Source: an uncultured Chloroflexota bacterium
GTDB taxonomy: Bacteria > Chloroflexota > Anaerolineae > Anaerolineales > Villigracilaceae
Assembly (NCBI GenBank): GCA_900696595.1
Contig: CAADGT010000084.1
Location: 1 to 64,000 of the forward strand
Direction: 5' to 3'
Length of the DNA: 64,000 bases
Positions 51,714 through 61,237 of the stretch are shown piece after piece; position 1 is the first letter of the stretch; each line of letters begins with the position of its first letter. The position numbers and the translations under genes were made by a program. The notes under the pieces were generated by a model. The model was given only the letters and a program-made list of their open reading frames with translations. It was not told where the DNA came from and ran no database searches.

Positions 51714-54308
51714 ATGCAGACCGATACGAACATCGAGACCCAGCTTAAGGACGCCGCGCAATTGACCGGCGCGAATTGGGTTGCGCTGGCGGAGCGGGTG
51801 GGGGGCGTGTGGCTGGCGCGGGCTTCATATCGTTTGAGCAGGGCGGCGCAAAACGAATTGACCGGCATCATGGCCGCGGCGATGGACGCCTGGTTGTGCG
51901 GCGCGCTTTCCGGCGGACATGCGCGCTCGGCTGAGATGGGCGAAAACCGCTGGCTGGGCAAGGGGAGATTCTACGCCTTCCCGATCCTGAATTCATCAAA
52001 GCTAATTCTCGTCGGCGCGGAAGAATTGACGCCTGAATCTCAACGGACGTGGCGGCTGGTGACTTCCCTGTTAACCGGGCAACCCGCAAAGCGAGTTCAA
52101 CCGCTTCTTCCCGATCTGCAAACGGGTCTCGCCTTCGATCTGCCGGTCGCCCTCGACAAAGTCCTCGGCAATTTCGTCCAGGCGGTGACCTGTCAGGGGG
52201 CGTGGCTGGCGATCCGGCGCGGAGATACGCTCGATGTGCAAGCCGAATGGAACGCCCCCAGAGCGCGCGCTCAATCGCTTGTGATGGACGACAACCCGAT
52301 CTTTCGGCGGGTAAACCGTTCCTTGTCAGACTTGTTGCTCACACGCGGACAACCCAACTTCGACCAACTTCCGTTCATGAATTTGAAACCGAGCGGCGGT
52401 TCATGGATTTGCCTGCCGCTGGTCGTCGGCCAGCGTTTGATCGGACTTGTGGCGATGTGGCGTCAGAAGGATTTTACCGCCGCAGAGCGCGGGCAATTGC
52501 GCGAACTGGCGGTGAGCGCGCCGCAGACGGTGGATATCGTCGTGACATTCTCGGAAATGTCCTCTCACTTGCGCCGCCTGGGCTTGCTGAACGATTTTGT
52601 GATGACGGTTTCCTCCGCGCAAAACCTCGACCAGATCGCGCGGCGCATGTTCGGCTTGCTTTCGCGCGCCTTCAACACCGAATTGATCGCGCTCTTCCTG
52701 CGCTCCAGCGACGGGCGCATCCTGCGCGACTATCGTTTGTTTGACGGCAAATTGAACGTCGTCAGCCTCTCGGTCGCGGATCATCCCATTCAACCCCTGC
52801 TCAAGGAAGGGCGCGCGCGGCGCGTTTCGGATGCGACCCGCGAGGGTTATGCCGGCATTCATCGGGAAGCCCGATCCCAACTGCTCATCCCTTTGCGTTT
52901 TCGCGGGCAGGCGACCGGCGCGTTGGCGATTGAAAACGCTCAGGCGGAGGCGTTCAGTCAGTATGACGAGCATCTCATGGTCGTCATCGCCAGCCATCTT
53001 GCGGGTTTAATCGAATACACCCGCTTGCGCGAAGAGGCGGAAGGACGCGCCAGGAGCCTGGGGTTGATCCATGAAGTCGTTCAGCAGGTCATCGGCTTGA
53101 ACGACAAAAAGGAAGTCGCCTCCATCGCCGCCGAACTGGTGGCGCAATACTTTCGCTACGAACTCGCCGCCATCATATTGCTCGACGCTCGCAACGAATT
53201 TTCCATCCGCGGCATTGGCGGGACGCAGGCGGAAACCTTTGCCGAATTGTTGGGCGGAGAGGATTTTGTCGTTCTCGAAAACGCGACCGGGTACGTCGCC
53301 CGCAGCGGCGAAAGCGTCCTGCTTAACGATACTTCGCAGAGCGACCTTTACAAACCGACCAAGGGCCGGAGGGCGCGCTCGGAGATCTGTGTGGCGATAA
53401 AAGACGGCGGGCGTATCCTCGGCATCATTGACGTGGAGAGCCGCGAACTGAACGCCTTCTCGCACAACGACCTGATCGCCATGGAGGCGTTGGCGGGCAT
53501 CCTCGCCTCGGTGGTTACGAGCGCGAATCAATATCAGCGCTTGCAGGAGACCGTCCATCAATTGCAGATGACCGAACTGGAATTGAAGGAGCGCATGGAG
53601 GCGCAGCGCGCCGCGGAAAACCGACTCCTGCAAACGGCAAAACTTGCCGCGGTGGGCGAAATGGCGGCAAGCGTGGCGCACGAGTTGAACAACCCGCTGA
53701 CGACGGTGACCGGATTTGCCGAACTCGCCCTCGAAGACCTGCCCGAAGATTCGGCGCATAGACACGAACTGCTCATGGTCTTGCAGGAAGCGCGGCGGGC
53801 AAGTTTGGTTGTGCGCCGCCTGCTCGACTTCTCGCGCCCCGGCGAACGCAACCGCGCCAGCGCGGATTTGAACGAAGTCGTCAACGACGTGATCGCCCTG
53901 ACCCGCCATTTGATCCAGACCAACAACGTGGCGTTGATCCTCGAACTCGACGCGTCCCTGCCCTGGGTCTCGATAGATTCGAACCAGATGAAACAGGTCC
54001 TGCTCAACCTCATCCACAACGGATTGCAAGCCATGCCGAAGGGCGGCGAGATGCAAGTGCGCACCTTCGCGGGCAAGCGCGAGAACCGCGATTGGGTCGT
54101 CATGTCCGTCAAGGATACGGGCTTGGGCATCTCGCCTGAGGCGCAGGCAAGAATCTTCGAACCGTTCTTCACCACCAAAGGCAACAGCGGCGGGACGGGT
54201 CTGGGGTTATCGGTCACGTATGGCATCGTCGCCGATCACGGCGGCACGATCGAAGTGTTGAGCCAACCCGGTCGCGGCTCGGCATTCGAGGTCTGGCTGC
54301 CGTTGTAA
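51714..54308 (+). CDS. Soluble multi-GAF sensor histidine kinase
   Basis: 864 aa with no membrane helix. A region at residues 1-120, then about three GAF domains (roughly 130-275, 285-440, 450-610; e.g. RSQLLIPLRFRGQATGALAI, IKDGGRILGIIDVES), a coiled coil, HisKA SVAHELNNPLTTVTGF, and HATPase LLNLIHNGLQAMP, DTGLGISP and GGTGLGLSVTYG. It heads a three-gene signalling operon and has a palindromic operator candidate upstream. Confidence 0.9.
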   Translation: MQTDTNIETQLKDAAQLTGANWVALAERVGGVWLARASYRLSRAAQNELTGIMAAAMDAWLCGALSGGHARSAEMGENRWLGKGRFYAFPILNSSKLILVGAEELTPESQRTWRLVTSLLTGQPAKRVQPLLPDLQTGLAFDLPVALDKVLGNFVQAVTCQGAWLAIRRGDTLDVQAEWNAPRARAQSLVMDDNPIFRRVNRSLSDLLLTRGQPNFDQLPFMNLKPSGGSWICLPLVVGQRLIGLVAMWRQKDFTAAERGQLRELAVSAPQTVDIVVTFSEMSSHLRRLGLLNDFVMTVSSAQNLDQIARRMFGLLSRAFNTELIALFLRSSDGRILRDYRLFDGKLNVVSLSVADHPIQPLLKEGRARRVSDATREGYAGIHREARSQLLIPLRFRGQATGALAIENAQAEAFSQYDEHLMVVIASHLAGLIEYTRLREEAEGRARSLGLIHEVVQQVIGLNDKKEVASIAAELVAQYFRYELAAIILLDARNEFSIRGIGGTQAETFAELLGGEDFVVLENATGYVARSGESVLLNDTSQSDLYKPTKGRRARSEICVAIKDGGRILGIIDVESRELNAFSHNDLIAMEALAGILASVVTSANQYQRLQETVHQLQMTELELKERMEAQRAAENRLLQTAKLAAVGEMAASVAHELNNPLTTVTGFAELALEDLPEDSAHRHELLMVLQEARRASLVVRRLLDFSRPGERNRASADLNEVVNDVIALTRHLIQTNNVALILELDASLPWVSIDSNQMKQVLLNLIHNGLQAMPKGGEMQVRTFAGKRENRDWVVMSVKDTGLGISPEAQARIFEPFFTTKGNSGGTGLGLSVTYGIVADHGGTIEVLSQPGRGSAFEVWLPL

Positions 54309-54342
54309 CAGATTTACCGCGTAGGGCGCGTTCTCTTAGTAC

Positions 54343-54376
54343 GCGCCTGCGGGCGTTGGAGAACGCCCGCAGGCGC
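54343..54376 (+). terminator. Strong hairpin between kinase genes
   Basis: GCGCCTGCGGGCGTT and AACGCCCGCAGGCGC form a perfect 15-bp stem with a loop of about 4 nt (coordinates within 1 nt). No T-tract follows, so it may reduce rather than end transcription, or be another dispersed palindrome. Confidence 0.5.
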
Positions 54377-54388
54377 AAATTGGAGATT

Positions 54389-55972
54389 ATGGAATCCCCT
54401 TTCATTTACGTCGTGGACGACGAACCCGGAATTGCCATGCTGTGCGAGCGGGTGCTTTCGCGCGCCGGGTATCGCGTCGCCACCGAGACCAACCCGCGTA
54501 ACGCCGTCGAATATTTCGAAGACCATCCCATTGACCTTTTGCTGGTTGATATTCGCATGCCCGAAGTGGACGGTTTCGAAGTCATCCAGCACGCGCAACG
54601 CTGGCAGCCGGATGCCGCCACTTTAATCATGACCGGTCACGGCACGGTGGACACCGCCATCCGCGCATTGCGCCAGGGCGTGGACGGCTTGATCCTCAAA
54701 CCGTTCAAACAGGGCGCGGAACTCGTGGACGCCGTCAAACTCGCGTTCGCCGACAATCAAAAGAAACGCGACGCCGCGCGCACGCAGGCGCTCCGCCCGT
54801 TGTTCGCCGTCACCGAAGCGATGCTGTCGGAGATCCGCCGCGCGCCGTTGCTCGATCTCATAATCAAAGCCCTCATCGCGCAGGTCAATTGTTCGCAGGC
54901 GGCGTGCTACCAAAAACCAAAAGACGCAAAAGAATACTCGCGCCTCGCCGCAAAGGGAATCTATGAGTCGGATTCATTATTGGAATTGATCTCACGCGCA
55001 GGCGACTCGGACTCCCCGATCTTGATCAATGCCTCCGGGCCGGGCGACCAAGCCCTGAAAACGCTTCTCGCGGACCTCGGGCTGGTTTCGGCGATTCTCG
55101 CGCCGGTCCATCACCCAAGCCTTCACACGATCTTCTACGCCGCGCGCGGAAAGGAGGAACTTCCCTTCCGCGAGTCCGATCTCGAGATGTTCCAAATTCT
55201 CGCGCGCCAGGCCGCGACCGCTCTTGAAAATTCCCGCCTGTACGCCGAACAATTGGAATACGTCCGGCAACTTGAAGCCTCGCAGAAAGCCCTGATTCAG
55301 GCGGAGAAGATGGCGGCGGTGGGAAGACTCTCCGCGTCCATCGCGCACGAGTTGAACAACCCGCTTCAAGCCGTGCAGAACTGCCTGCATCTCGCCGGGC
55401 GCGAGGACCTTCCAGAAGAGAAGCGCAGGGAATATTTCGACCTGGCGCGAACCGAACTCGAACGCCTGATGATCACCGCCCGCCGCATGTTGGATTTCTA
55501 CCGCCCGAATGCCTCGACCCAGACCCAGGTCAACCTGGCGGACATGCTCGATTATGTGCTGAGCCTGATGTCCAAGCAGTTATCCGAGGCGAAGGTGAAC
55601 GTCCTCAAGGACATTCGCGACGACCTGCCGCTTGTTTCGGCGGTGGGCAGCCAGATCCAGCAAGTCTTCATTAACCTGATCCTCAACGCCGCGGACGCGA
55701 TGGCTCCGGGCGGCGGCGACCTGCGCATTACCGCGCGAATGTGCGAGGGCGGCGTGGAATTGTTCTTCCAGGACAGCGGCAGGGGCGTTTCGCTCGACGC
55801 GCAGGGAAATGTCTTCGAGCCGTTCTTTAGCACCAAGGACGGCGGCACGGGGTTGGGCTTGACCGTGAGTTACAATATAATTACCGCGCACGGCGGTTCG
55901 CTGGAATTGCTCCCAGATCGCGCGCCCGGCGCCTGTTTTCGAATTATTCTGCCAACCGGAGGAACCCAATGA
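54389..55972 (+). CDS. Hybrid protein: receiver - GAF - histidine kinase
   Basis: 527 aa from ATG 54389; a TTG at 54356 lies inside the hairpin and is not favoured. The N-terminal receiver has VVDDEPG, Asp in LLLVDIRMPEVDG, MTGHGT and LKPFK. A GAF-like domain (about 145-300) and HisKA SIAHELNNPLQAVQNC follow, then HATPase NLILNAADAMAP, DSGRGVSLD and GGTGLGLTVSYN. It could receive phosphate from the upstream kinase and signal onward. It overlaps the next regulator by ATGA. Confidence 0.9.
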   Translation: MESPFIYVVDDEPGIAMLCERVLSRAGYRVATETNPRNAVEYFEDHPIDLLLVDIRMPEVDGFEVIQHAQRWQPDAATLIMTGHGTVDTAIRALRQGVDGLILKPFKQGAELVDAVKLAFADNQKKRDAARTQALRPLFAVTEAMLSEIRRAPLLDLIIKALIAQVNCSQAACYQKPKDAKEYSRLAAKGIYESDSLLELISRAGDSDSPILINASGPGDQALKTLLADLGLVSAILAPVHHPSLHTIFYAARGKEELPFRESDLEMFQILARQAATALENSRLYAEQLEYVRQLEASQKALIQAEKMAAVGRLSASIAHELNNPLQAVQNCLHLAGREDLPEEKRREYFDLARTELERLMITARRMLDFYRPNASTQTQVNLADMLDYVLSLMSKQLSEAKVNVLKDIRDDLPLVSAVGSQIQQVFINLILNAADAMAPGGGDLRITARMCEGGVELFFQDSGRGVSLDAQGNVFEPFFSTKDGGTGLGLTVSYNIITAHGGSLELLPDRAPGACFRIILPTGGTQ

Positions 55973-56694
55973 AGTCGAACATCCTTGTCGTTGACGATGA
56001 ACCTGTAGCCCGGCAATCCCTCACGGATATTTTGAAACTGGAAGGATTTCTCGTCATGTCTGTCTCAAACGGGCAGGCGGCGGTGGAACACATCCGCACT
56101 CACGCCGTGGATTTGATGATCGTGGACCTCAAAATGCCCGGCATGGACGGACTCGAAGTGATCCAGGTAGTCAACCAGACTTCCCCCGAAACAGAAATCA
56201 TTTTGTTGACGGCGCACGGCTCTATTGAGACCGCCGTCCAGGCGCTGCGTTTGCGCATTCACGATTATTTGTTGAAGCCCGCCTCTCCGGCGCAGATCCT
56301 TGCCAGCGTAAAGAAAGGCTTGGGGCGGCGAACCAAACTGCGGGCGGGGAATGCGGCGGTGACCGGGTCTGAATCCGCCCAGGATGTGTTTACCCTCAAG
56401 GATGGAACCGTGGTTGATTTGTCGCGGCGTCAAATCAAATTCAGAAACAAGGTCGAGCATCTTACGCCCGCCGAGGGGCGTTTATTGCGAATCCTGATGG
56501 AGAATGAGGGCAAGGTTTTCTCGCACCGCGAACTGGTGTTGCTTGTGCAGGGATACGACACGTCGCAACGCGAAGCCCCCGAGATTTTGCGCCCGCTCGT
56601 CAGCCGCCTGCGCCATAAATTGGAAACCTTCCCCGCGCTTTCGGAGAAAGTCGTCAGCGTGCGCGGGACGGGGTATTTGTACGAGGGGGGATAG
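55969..56694 (+). CDS. OmpR-family response regulator with winged helix
   Basis: 241 aa. The receiver has VVDDEPVARQS, Asp in LMIVDLKMPGMDG, LLTAHGS and LKPAS. The C-terminal winged helix has LTPAEGRLLRILMENEGKVFSHREL and RPLVSRLRHKLE, ending VVSVRGTGYLYEG as in OmpR/PhoB proteins. It is the likely transcriptional output of the three-gene operon, and may act on the palindrome upstream of the first gene. Confidence 0.92.
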   Translation: MKSNILVVDDEPVARQSLTDILKLEGFLVMSVSNGQAAVEHIRTHAVDLMIVDLKMPGMDGLEVIQVVNQTSPETEIILLTAHGSIETAVQALRLRIHDYLLKPASPAQILASVKKGLGRRTKLRAGNAAVTGSESAQDVFTLKDGTVVDLSRRQIKFRNKVEHLTPAEGRLLRILMENEGKVFSHRELVLLVQGYDTSQREAPEILRPLVSRLRHKLETFPALSEKVVSVRGTGYLYEGG

Positions 56695-56697
56695 TAT

Positions 56698-56815
56698 TGC
56701 AGCGCAAAGCCGCTCCCAGCGCCGTCCTTCCTGTGCGACACGCCGCCGCCCGCAGCGGGCTTCGCGCAGGACGGCGGCTTTGAGCGTGACCTTGCGCAAT
56801 GATGGGACGCCGGTA
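56698..56815. repeat. MITE-like dispersed repeat, family A copy 3 (inverted)
   Basis: It contains CGCTCCCAGCGCCGTCC and GGACGGCGGCTTTGAGCG, the reverse complements of the family A landmarks. Ends carry GCGCAAAG and CTTGCGCAAT. It lies between the regulator stop and the convergent membrane protein gene. Confidence 0.68.
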
Positions 56816-56821
56816 TAACGC

Positions 56822-58576
56822 CTATTTTTCGAATAGGAATAGCTGCTCGCCGTCGTCAATACCTCCCACGATTATTCCGTTGTTGACCGCGGCTCCGCTG
56901 GTGGCATAAGGAGCTGTGATGACCGGCTCGATCTTCGCGTCCAGAATGGCTGCGTCTCGATAAAGATAAGCGAACACCGCCGGAAAAACATCCTGTAAAA
57001 CGGTTATGTCGTCGTATTTTTCGTAATCTCCCGTCGGCCACCTGATCGCAAGAAAAGAGCCGTGCCGGTCTTGAATGTCCAGGCGCGATATTTCCGATAT
57101 GTCGTTTGTGGTTTCGAAGCAGTTCTTGGTCAAATAGGGTCCGTGATCGCCGGCGATGATCACAACAGCCCCGGGATCGTTCTCGATAATCAAATCCACA
57201 TCCGCCCGCATTTCAATATTGGCGTCTTTGAGTCTTGCTTCGAACAATTCAGTCTCATCCGGCAGGCAGGCGCCTGAATTCTGGCTGTGGCCGGGAAAGT
57301 TCGTCTGCATAAAAAGAAAAACGCGCTGTTTGGGGAGTTCTTCGAAAATGCCCTGTTTCGCTTCGATAAATTGCTCTCTGGTCGTTTTACTGAATCCGAC
57401 ATCCTCCATGTCGAACCTGAATTCGCCAAGAAAAACCGCTTTCAGCAATTGGACATAAGCCGGAACGATCTTATCGGGATATGAATAATCATAGCTGTCC
57501 TCGTAACCCCGAAAAAAATAATCGGACCAGAATACGCCGTACGTTTCGTATCCAAGTTCTTTGAATATCTTTTGCGTTACGCCGTCCCCGGACGCCGCCC
57601 TTCTTTCGTTCCCATAATATTCGGACGAAGCGTTCAGGACTCTGGACATGGTCGGGATGGTCGCCGCGCCTATGGAATACGTCTGCGGGTAAAGGACAAA
57701 TCCCTGCGCGGCCAGGTATTGCTCCTGGGCGCCGTTGTCAATGCCGTACGCCAGCATGGTCTCATTGGAAACATAGGAGTCGTACACGAGCAAATATACA
57801 TTCGGGGTGGAGGCGGGGGTTTTGCCCTCGACGAGAGGCAATAATGCGTTTCCTTCGAACGAAGATGATTGGGCGACTTCTGCGACGGGTTGCGAGACCA
57901 GTTGAAAGACGCCGACGACGATAAAGTTGGCGGCGATGAATAAATGCAACAGCCGCTCCGCCCGATATTTGTTCGAGAGCCATGCCGCCAGCAGGACGGC
58001 GAAAAAGAAGGACGCCTGAATCCACAGCGCCCCTTTTTCGAACCATGCAAATTGGCGGCTGAGCGCCGCCATGTTGACGATGGTGTGCGAGAAAGCCAGC
58101 CCCACTGCGATCATCAGCCTCTTCGGCGCCAGTCTGCCGAGGAGCGCGGGAACCAAAAACATGTAGAGACCCGAAAAAAGGGCAACCAGCGTCAACACAA
58201 GCAATGAGTCTTCGAGAGACAGGATTTTCCGGTTGCTCAAAACGTATTGAAGCGCGGGAGTTAAGGGAAGCAATAAAAGAAACAGATCCCCGGGTTTGAA
58301 CCTTTCGGGAAACGCCTTAAATCTCAAGCGCGCCGGTTTGTTCCGCGCAAGGAGCGCCCCAAAAAGGAGACAAGCCGCAATCGTTGCGACCAATACGATT
58401 TTCCCGAAACGGTCGGCGAAGTGATAGTTTACGCCCGTAAGTAAATAGCGGGATGAAAGATATGAAAACGACCCGCAATACAATAGCAGCGCCGCCGCGG
58501 GCATGATGACAGCCGGGAAAAAATCGTTGAGGTCGAAGTTTCTTTTCAATTTCGACAAAATGACGGGAGTTTTCAT
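56822..58576 (-). CDS. Membrane protein with alkaline-phosphatase-superfamily domain
   Basis: 584 aa. The N-terminal half has about seven membrane helices. The C-terminal half (about residues 255-550) is an extracytoplasmic sulfatase/phosphoglycerol-transferase-like domain, with NVYLLVYDSYVSNETM at the metal/nucleophile strand, FMQTNFPGHSQ, and VVIIAGDHGPYL, the metal-binding DH motif. The Thr/Ser nucleophile would be in DSYVSNET. Such proteins modify lipids or surface polymers. No clear operon partners. Confidence 0.78.
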   Translation of the reverse strand: MKTPVILSKLKRNFDLNDFFPAVIMPAAALLLYCGSFSYLSSRYLLTGVNYHFADRFGKIVLVATIAACLLFGALLARNKPARLRFKAFPERFKPGDLFLLLLPLTPALQYVLSNRKILSLEDSLLVLTLVALFSGLYMFLVPALLGRLAPKRLMIAVGLAFSHTIVNMAALSRQFAWFEKGALWIQASFFFAVLLAAWLSNKYRAERLLHLFIAANFIVVGVFQLVSQPVAEVAQSSSFEGNALLPLVEGKTPASTPNVYLLVYDSYVSNETMLAYGIDNGAQEQYLAAQGFVLYPQTYSIGAATIPTMSRVLNASSEYYGNERRAASGDGVTQKIFKELGYETYGVFWSDYFFRGYEDSYDYSYPDKIVPAYVQLLKAVFLGEFRFDMEDVGFSKTTREQFIEAKQGIFEELPKQRVFLFMQTNFPGHSQNSGACLPDETELFEARLKDANIEMRADVDLIIENDPGAVVIIAGDHGPYLTKNCFETTNDISEISRLDIQDRHGSFLAIRWPTGDYEKYDDITVLQDVFPAVFAYLYRDAAILDAKIEPVITAPYATSGAAVNNGIIVGGIDDGEQLFLFEK

Positions 58577-58605
58577 TTGTTTGCGCCTGAATTCAATCTC
58601 GAAAC

Positions 58606-59568
58606 TTAGTTTCCGCTGAACTGCCCGCGATCGTCTGCGGACGGTCTCCCCTTTGGCGGAGGCGGGTTAATCATCTGCTTCTTCGCTTTTTGCAAATCCG
58701 CTTCGTGCTTAAGCAATACCGATAACGTATCCTCCAAAACATCCTTGTCCAAACTGGAGGCGTTCAACGCCAGGAGCGCATTCGCCCAATCCAGCGTCTC
58801 GCTGATGGACGGAGATTTGCGCATGTCCGCTTTGCGAAGTCTCTGGACGAATTCCACAGCCTGCTGGGCAAGTTTCGGATTCAGGTCCGGAACTTTGAGG
58901 CGCACGACGGCCAGTTCCTCCTGCAAGGTCGGGTAATCAATGAAGAGATAAAGACAACGCCGCTTCAACGCTTCCGAGAGTTCGCGGGTGTTGTTGGAGG
59001 TCAATACTACAAAAGGCTTGTGTTTTGCCGCGAGCGTCCCCAACTCCGGCACGGAGACCTGGAAGTCGCTCAAAACTTCAAGAAGAAACGCTTCGAACTC
59101 CGCGTCGGCGCGGTCAATTTCGTCAATGAGCAGAACCGTCGGCGCGTCGCTCAGGATCGCCTTCAACAGCGGGCGTTCGAGCAGGAAACGCTCCGAGAAA
59201 AAGACATCTTCTTCTTTTGCAAGTTTATCCGCCGCCTCGCTCAGGGATTCGGCTTTGCCGAGCGTGTCGTTCAGTTTGTCGCGCAGCAATTGCGTGTAAA
59301 GCAACTGCTTGGAATATTCCCACTCGTACAACGCCTTCGACTCATCCAGCCCCTCATAACATTGCAGGCGGATCAACTCGCGCCCGGTCGCGGCGGCGAT
59401 GGCTTTGGCGAGTTCGGTCTTGCCCACGCCCGCGGGTCCCTCCGCGAGGAGCGGCTTGCCCAGTTTCTGCGCGAGATAAACGATGGTGGCGATTTCGTCC
59501 GAAGCGATGTAGTTTTTCCTGTTGAGCTCGGATTTTACGGTTGCTGTCGTGTCGAAAAGATTTGCCAT
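58606..59568 (-). CDS. MoxR-type AAA+ ATPase
   Basis: 320 aa. Walker A GPAGVGKTELAKAIA, Walker B VLLIDEIDRAD, the sensor region VVLTSNNTRELSEALKRRCL and a C-terminal lid. The tail is Pro/Lys-rich. MoxR ATPases act as chaperones for VWA-domain metal proteins. No VWA or DUF58 partner is adjacent, so its client is elsewhere. Confidence 0.9.
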   Translation of the reverse strand: MANLFDTTATVKSELNRKNYIASDEIATIVYLAQKLGKPLLAEGPAGVGKTELAKAIAAATGRELIRLQCYEGLDESKALYEWEYSKQLLYTQLLRDKLNDTLGKAESLSEAADKLAKEEDVFFSERFLLERPLLKAILSDAPTVLLIDEIDRADAEFEAFLLEVLSDFQVSVPELGTLAAKHKPFVVLTSNNTRELSEALKRRCLYLFIDYPTLQEELAVVRLKVPDLNPKLAQQAVEFVQRLRKADMRKSPSISETLDWANALLALNASSLDKDVLEDTLSVLLKHEADLQKAKKQMINPPPPKGRPSADDRGQFSGN

Positions 59569-59657
59569 TTGTCACCTATGGTGTTGCTCTTTAAAAACCA
59601 CGCCAGCCGCGAAGATGTGGCGCGGCGCTGCGAACTTCAGTTTGATTCTGGCGCAGG

Positions 59658-59675
59658 CGCAAACTAAAGTTTGCG
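59658..59675. terminator. Short hairpin after the glycosyltransferase gene
   Basis: CGCAAACT / AGTTTGCG form an 8-bp stem with a 2-nt loop, just past the minus-strand glycosyltransferase stop. It has no T-run, so it is only a weak terminator candidate. Confidence 0.3.
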
Positions 59676-59687
59676 GTACGAGCCGCG

Positions 59688-60824
59688 CTATGGTTTCAAG
59701 CCGAGAATTCGATATGCCTGTAGGTTGGCTTGCAGTTCATTGTCCAGCGCAAACCTTGTTGCGGCGGTCTCTCGCGCATGGATTCCGAGCGCGGCTTGTT
59801 TTTCGGGATTTTTCAGCGTCGCGAGAATTTTTTCAGCCAGATCGTTTGGATCATTGACGTTGACAAGCATACCATTCTTTCCATCTTCGATTATGTCCAG
59901 CGCGCCGCCGGCAGGGGTTGCGATGACCGCCTTTCCGCACGCCATCGCCTCGAGCAGGGCGTTGGGCATCCCGTCGCGCAGGGAGGGGTGGGCGAAGACA
60001 TCCATCAGCGAGTAATAGGCGGGCATGTCTTTATGGGAGATTTGTCCGGTAATTGTGATTGGTAACTGAGGATTGGTAATTTTGAATTCGTCGAAAAATT
60101 TCTTATCTTCGCCTTCGCGGACTTCGCCGACAATAAGCAATGACAAAGACAATTTCTTCGCCGCCTGCGCGCAGCCGGATAAGAGAGCCGCCATCCCTTT
60201 TTTCGCGCGCAATTCACCCGTAAAACCGACGGTAAAGGTTGAAGGTTGAAGGTTGAAGGTTTCCGCCAGCGACTCGTTTTTCTCCATTGGCTTGAATCGT
60301 TCTGCGTCAACTCCATTTGGGATGACTTGAATATCCCTGTCAATAAATGCATGCGCCTTTTGCGCCAGACTGCTTGCGTTGGTCGTCAATGCGCTTGCGT
60401 TTTGCAGCGCGTACATTACATGCGAGAATTTTCCCGGGTCGAACGCCGCCCGTTCGATGTCGTTGCCCCGAATTGATACCACGCTGGGGACGCTCAAATA
60501 TTTCCCGGCGTACGCGCCGACGAAGCCAGCCATTGGCAGAAAGAAGGCGTGGATCAAATCGAACGGCTCGCGCTTGTGTTCTGCGACGATCAACTCGAAC
60601 CAGTCCACAAGCGTGTCGTCCACGCGTTTGTGCGCGCCGAAGCGGGCGACGCGGACTCCGCCCGGGCGTTGACTCTGCTCAATGGACGGAGGCAGGCTGG
60701 GGGTCGGGGCAAAGAGGCGGACGTCATGTCCGGCAGAGACAAGCGACTCTCCCAATCGTCCCGCCGAGATTGCGAGACCGCCGAGGTCTGGTGTATACTT
60801 TTCCGAAAGCAAGGCAATTTTCAT
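59688..60824 (-). CDS. Glycosyltransferase family 4 protein
   Basis: 378 aa from ATG 60824 (a TTG two codons upstream is possible). The GT-B fold is visible: YTPDLGGLAISAGRL at the start, VSIRGNDIER, NGVDAERFKP linker, TVGFTGELRAKKGMAALL, and FAHPSLRDGMPNALLEAMACGKAVIAT with the EX7E-type acidic region, typical of GT4. It transfers a sugar from an NDP donor. The heptamer TTCAACC x3 lies in frame (NLQPSTF) before the second Rossmann domain. Confidence 0.9.
   Translation of the reverse strand: MKIALLSEKYTPDLGGLAISAGRLGESLVSAGHDVRLFAPTPSLPPSIEQSQRPGGVRVARFGAHKRVDDTLVDWFELIVAEHKREPFDLIHAFFLPMAGFVGAYAGKYLSVPSVVSIRGNDIERAAFDPGKFSHVMYALQNASALTTNASSLAQKAHAFIDRDIQVIPNGVDAERFKPMEKNESLAETFNLQPSTFTVGFTGELRAKKGMAALLSGCAQAAKKLSLSLLIVGEVREGEDKKFFDEFKITNPQLPITITGQISHKDMPAYYSLMDVFAHPSLRDGMPNALLEAMACGKAVIATPAGGALDIIEDGKNGMLVNVNDPNDLAEKILATLKNPEKQAALGIHARETAATRFALDNELQANLQAYRILGLKP
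60237..60257. repeat. GGTTGAA x3 heptamer array inside the glycosyltransferase gene
   Basis: Three perfect 7-bp units sit at the interdomain linker and encode FNLQPST on the minus strand without breaking the frame. Confidence 0.78.
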
Positions 60825-60836
60825 TTTCAATTTCCA

Positions 60837-60939
60837 TCATTGCGAGGGCGCTCTTGATTTTGCCCGAAGCAATCTCCTGATTTGTTCCGAGATTGCTTCC
60901 CTTCGACAGGCTCAGGGCAGGCGCTCCGGCTCGCAATGA
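60837..60939. repeat. Dispersed hairpin repeat, family B copy 2
   Basis: Ends TCATTGCGAG / CTCGCAATGA match copy 1 at 7758-7852, as do internal GAAGCAATCT and AGATTGCTT. It also contains CTTCGACAGGCTCAGG. It fills the divergent gap between the glycosyltransferase and the Cys-rich gene. Confidence 0.7.
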
Positions 60940-60952
60940 CATCAGAGGCGCT

Positions 60953-61237
60953 ATGGCGAATCAATGTGAAATGGTGATCGGCTATCTCATTCCGCATCGC
61001 TGCGAAAACCCGGCGTTGGGGACGTGCGCGAAATGCGGGCGCGGATATTGCGAGGAGCATACCAACGCGACCGCCGAGGGGCGCGTGTGTCTTGCCTGCC
61101 AACAGGGGCTCGACATGCCCGTCGCCCTGCCGATTGCCGCCGCCACATTCACCGCCGCCGACTTGAATACATTCGGTCGTTCCAGCAGGTGGGACGATGA
61201 CGACGACAGCGGGGATATGTTTTCCGATTTGAGTTAA
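60953..61237 (+). CDS. Small zinc-finger-like protein
   Basis: 94 aa from ATG 60953; an earlier in-frame start would lie in the repeat. Cys/His pattern C-x(7)-C-x2-C-x4-C-x2-H, then C-x2-C near residue 45 (CAKCGRGYCEEH, VCLAC) resembles B-box-like zinc fingers. An acidic tail (DDDDDSGD) follows. The function is unknown. Its end overlaps the convergent radical SAM gene by four bases. Confidence 0.65.
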   Translation: MANQCEMVIGYLIPHRCENPALGTCAKCGRGYCEEHTNATAEGRVCLACQQGLDMPVALPIAAATFTAADLNTFGRSSRWDDDDDSGDMFSDLS

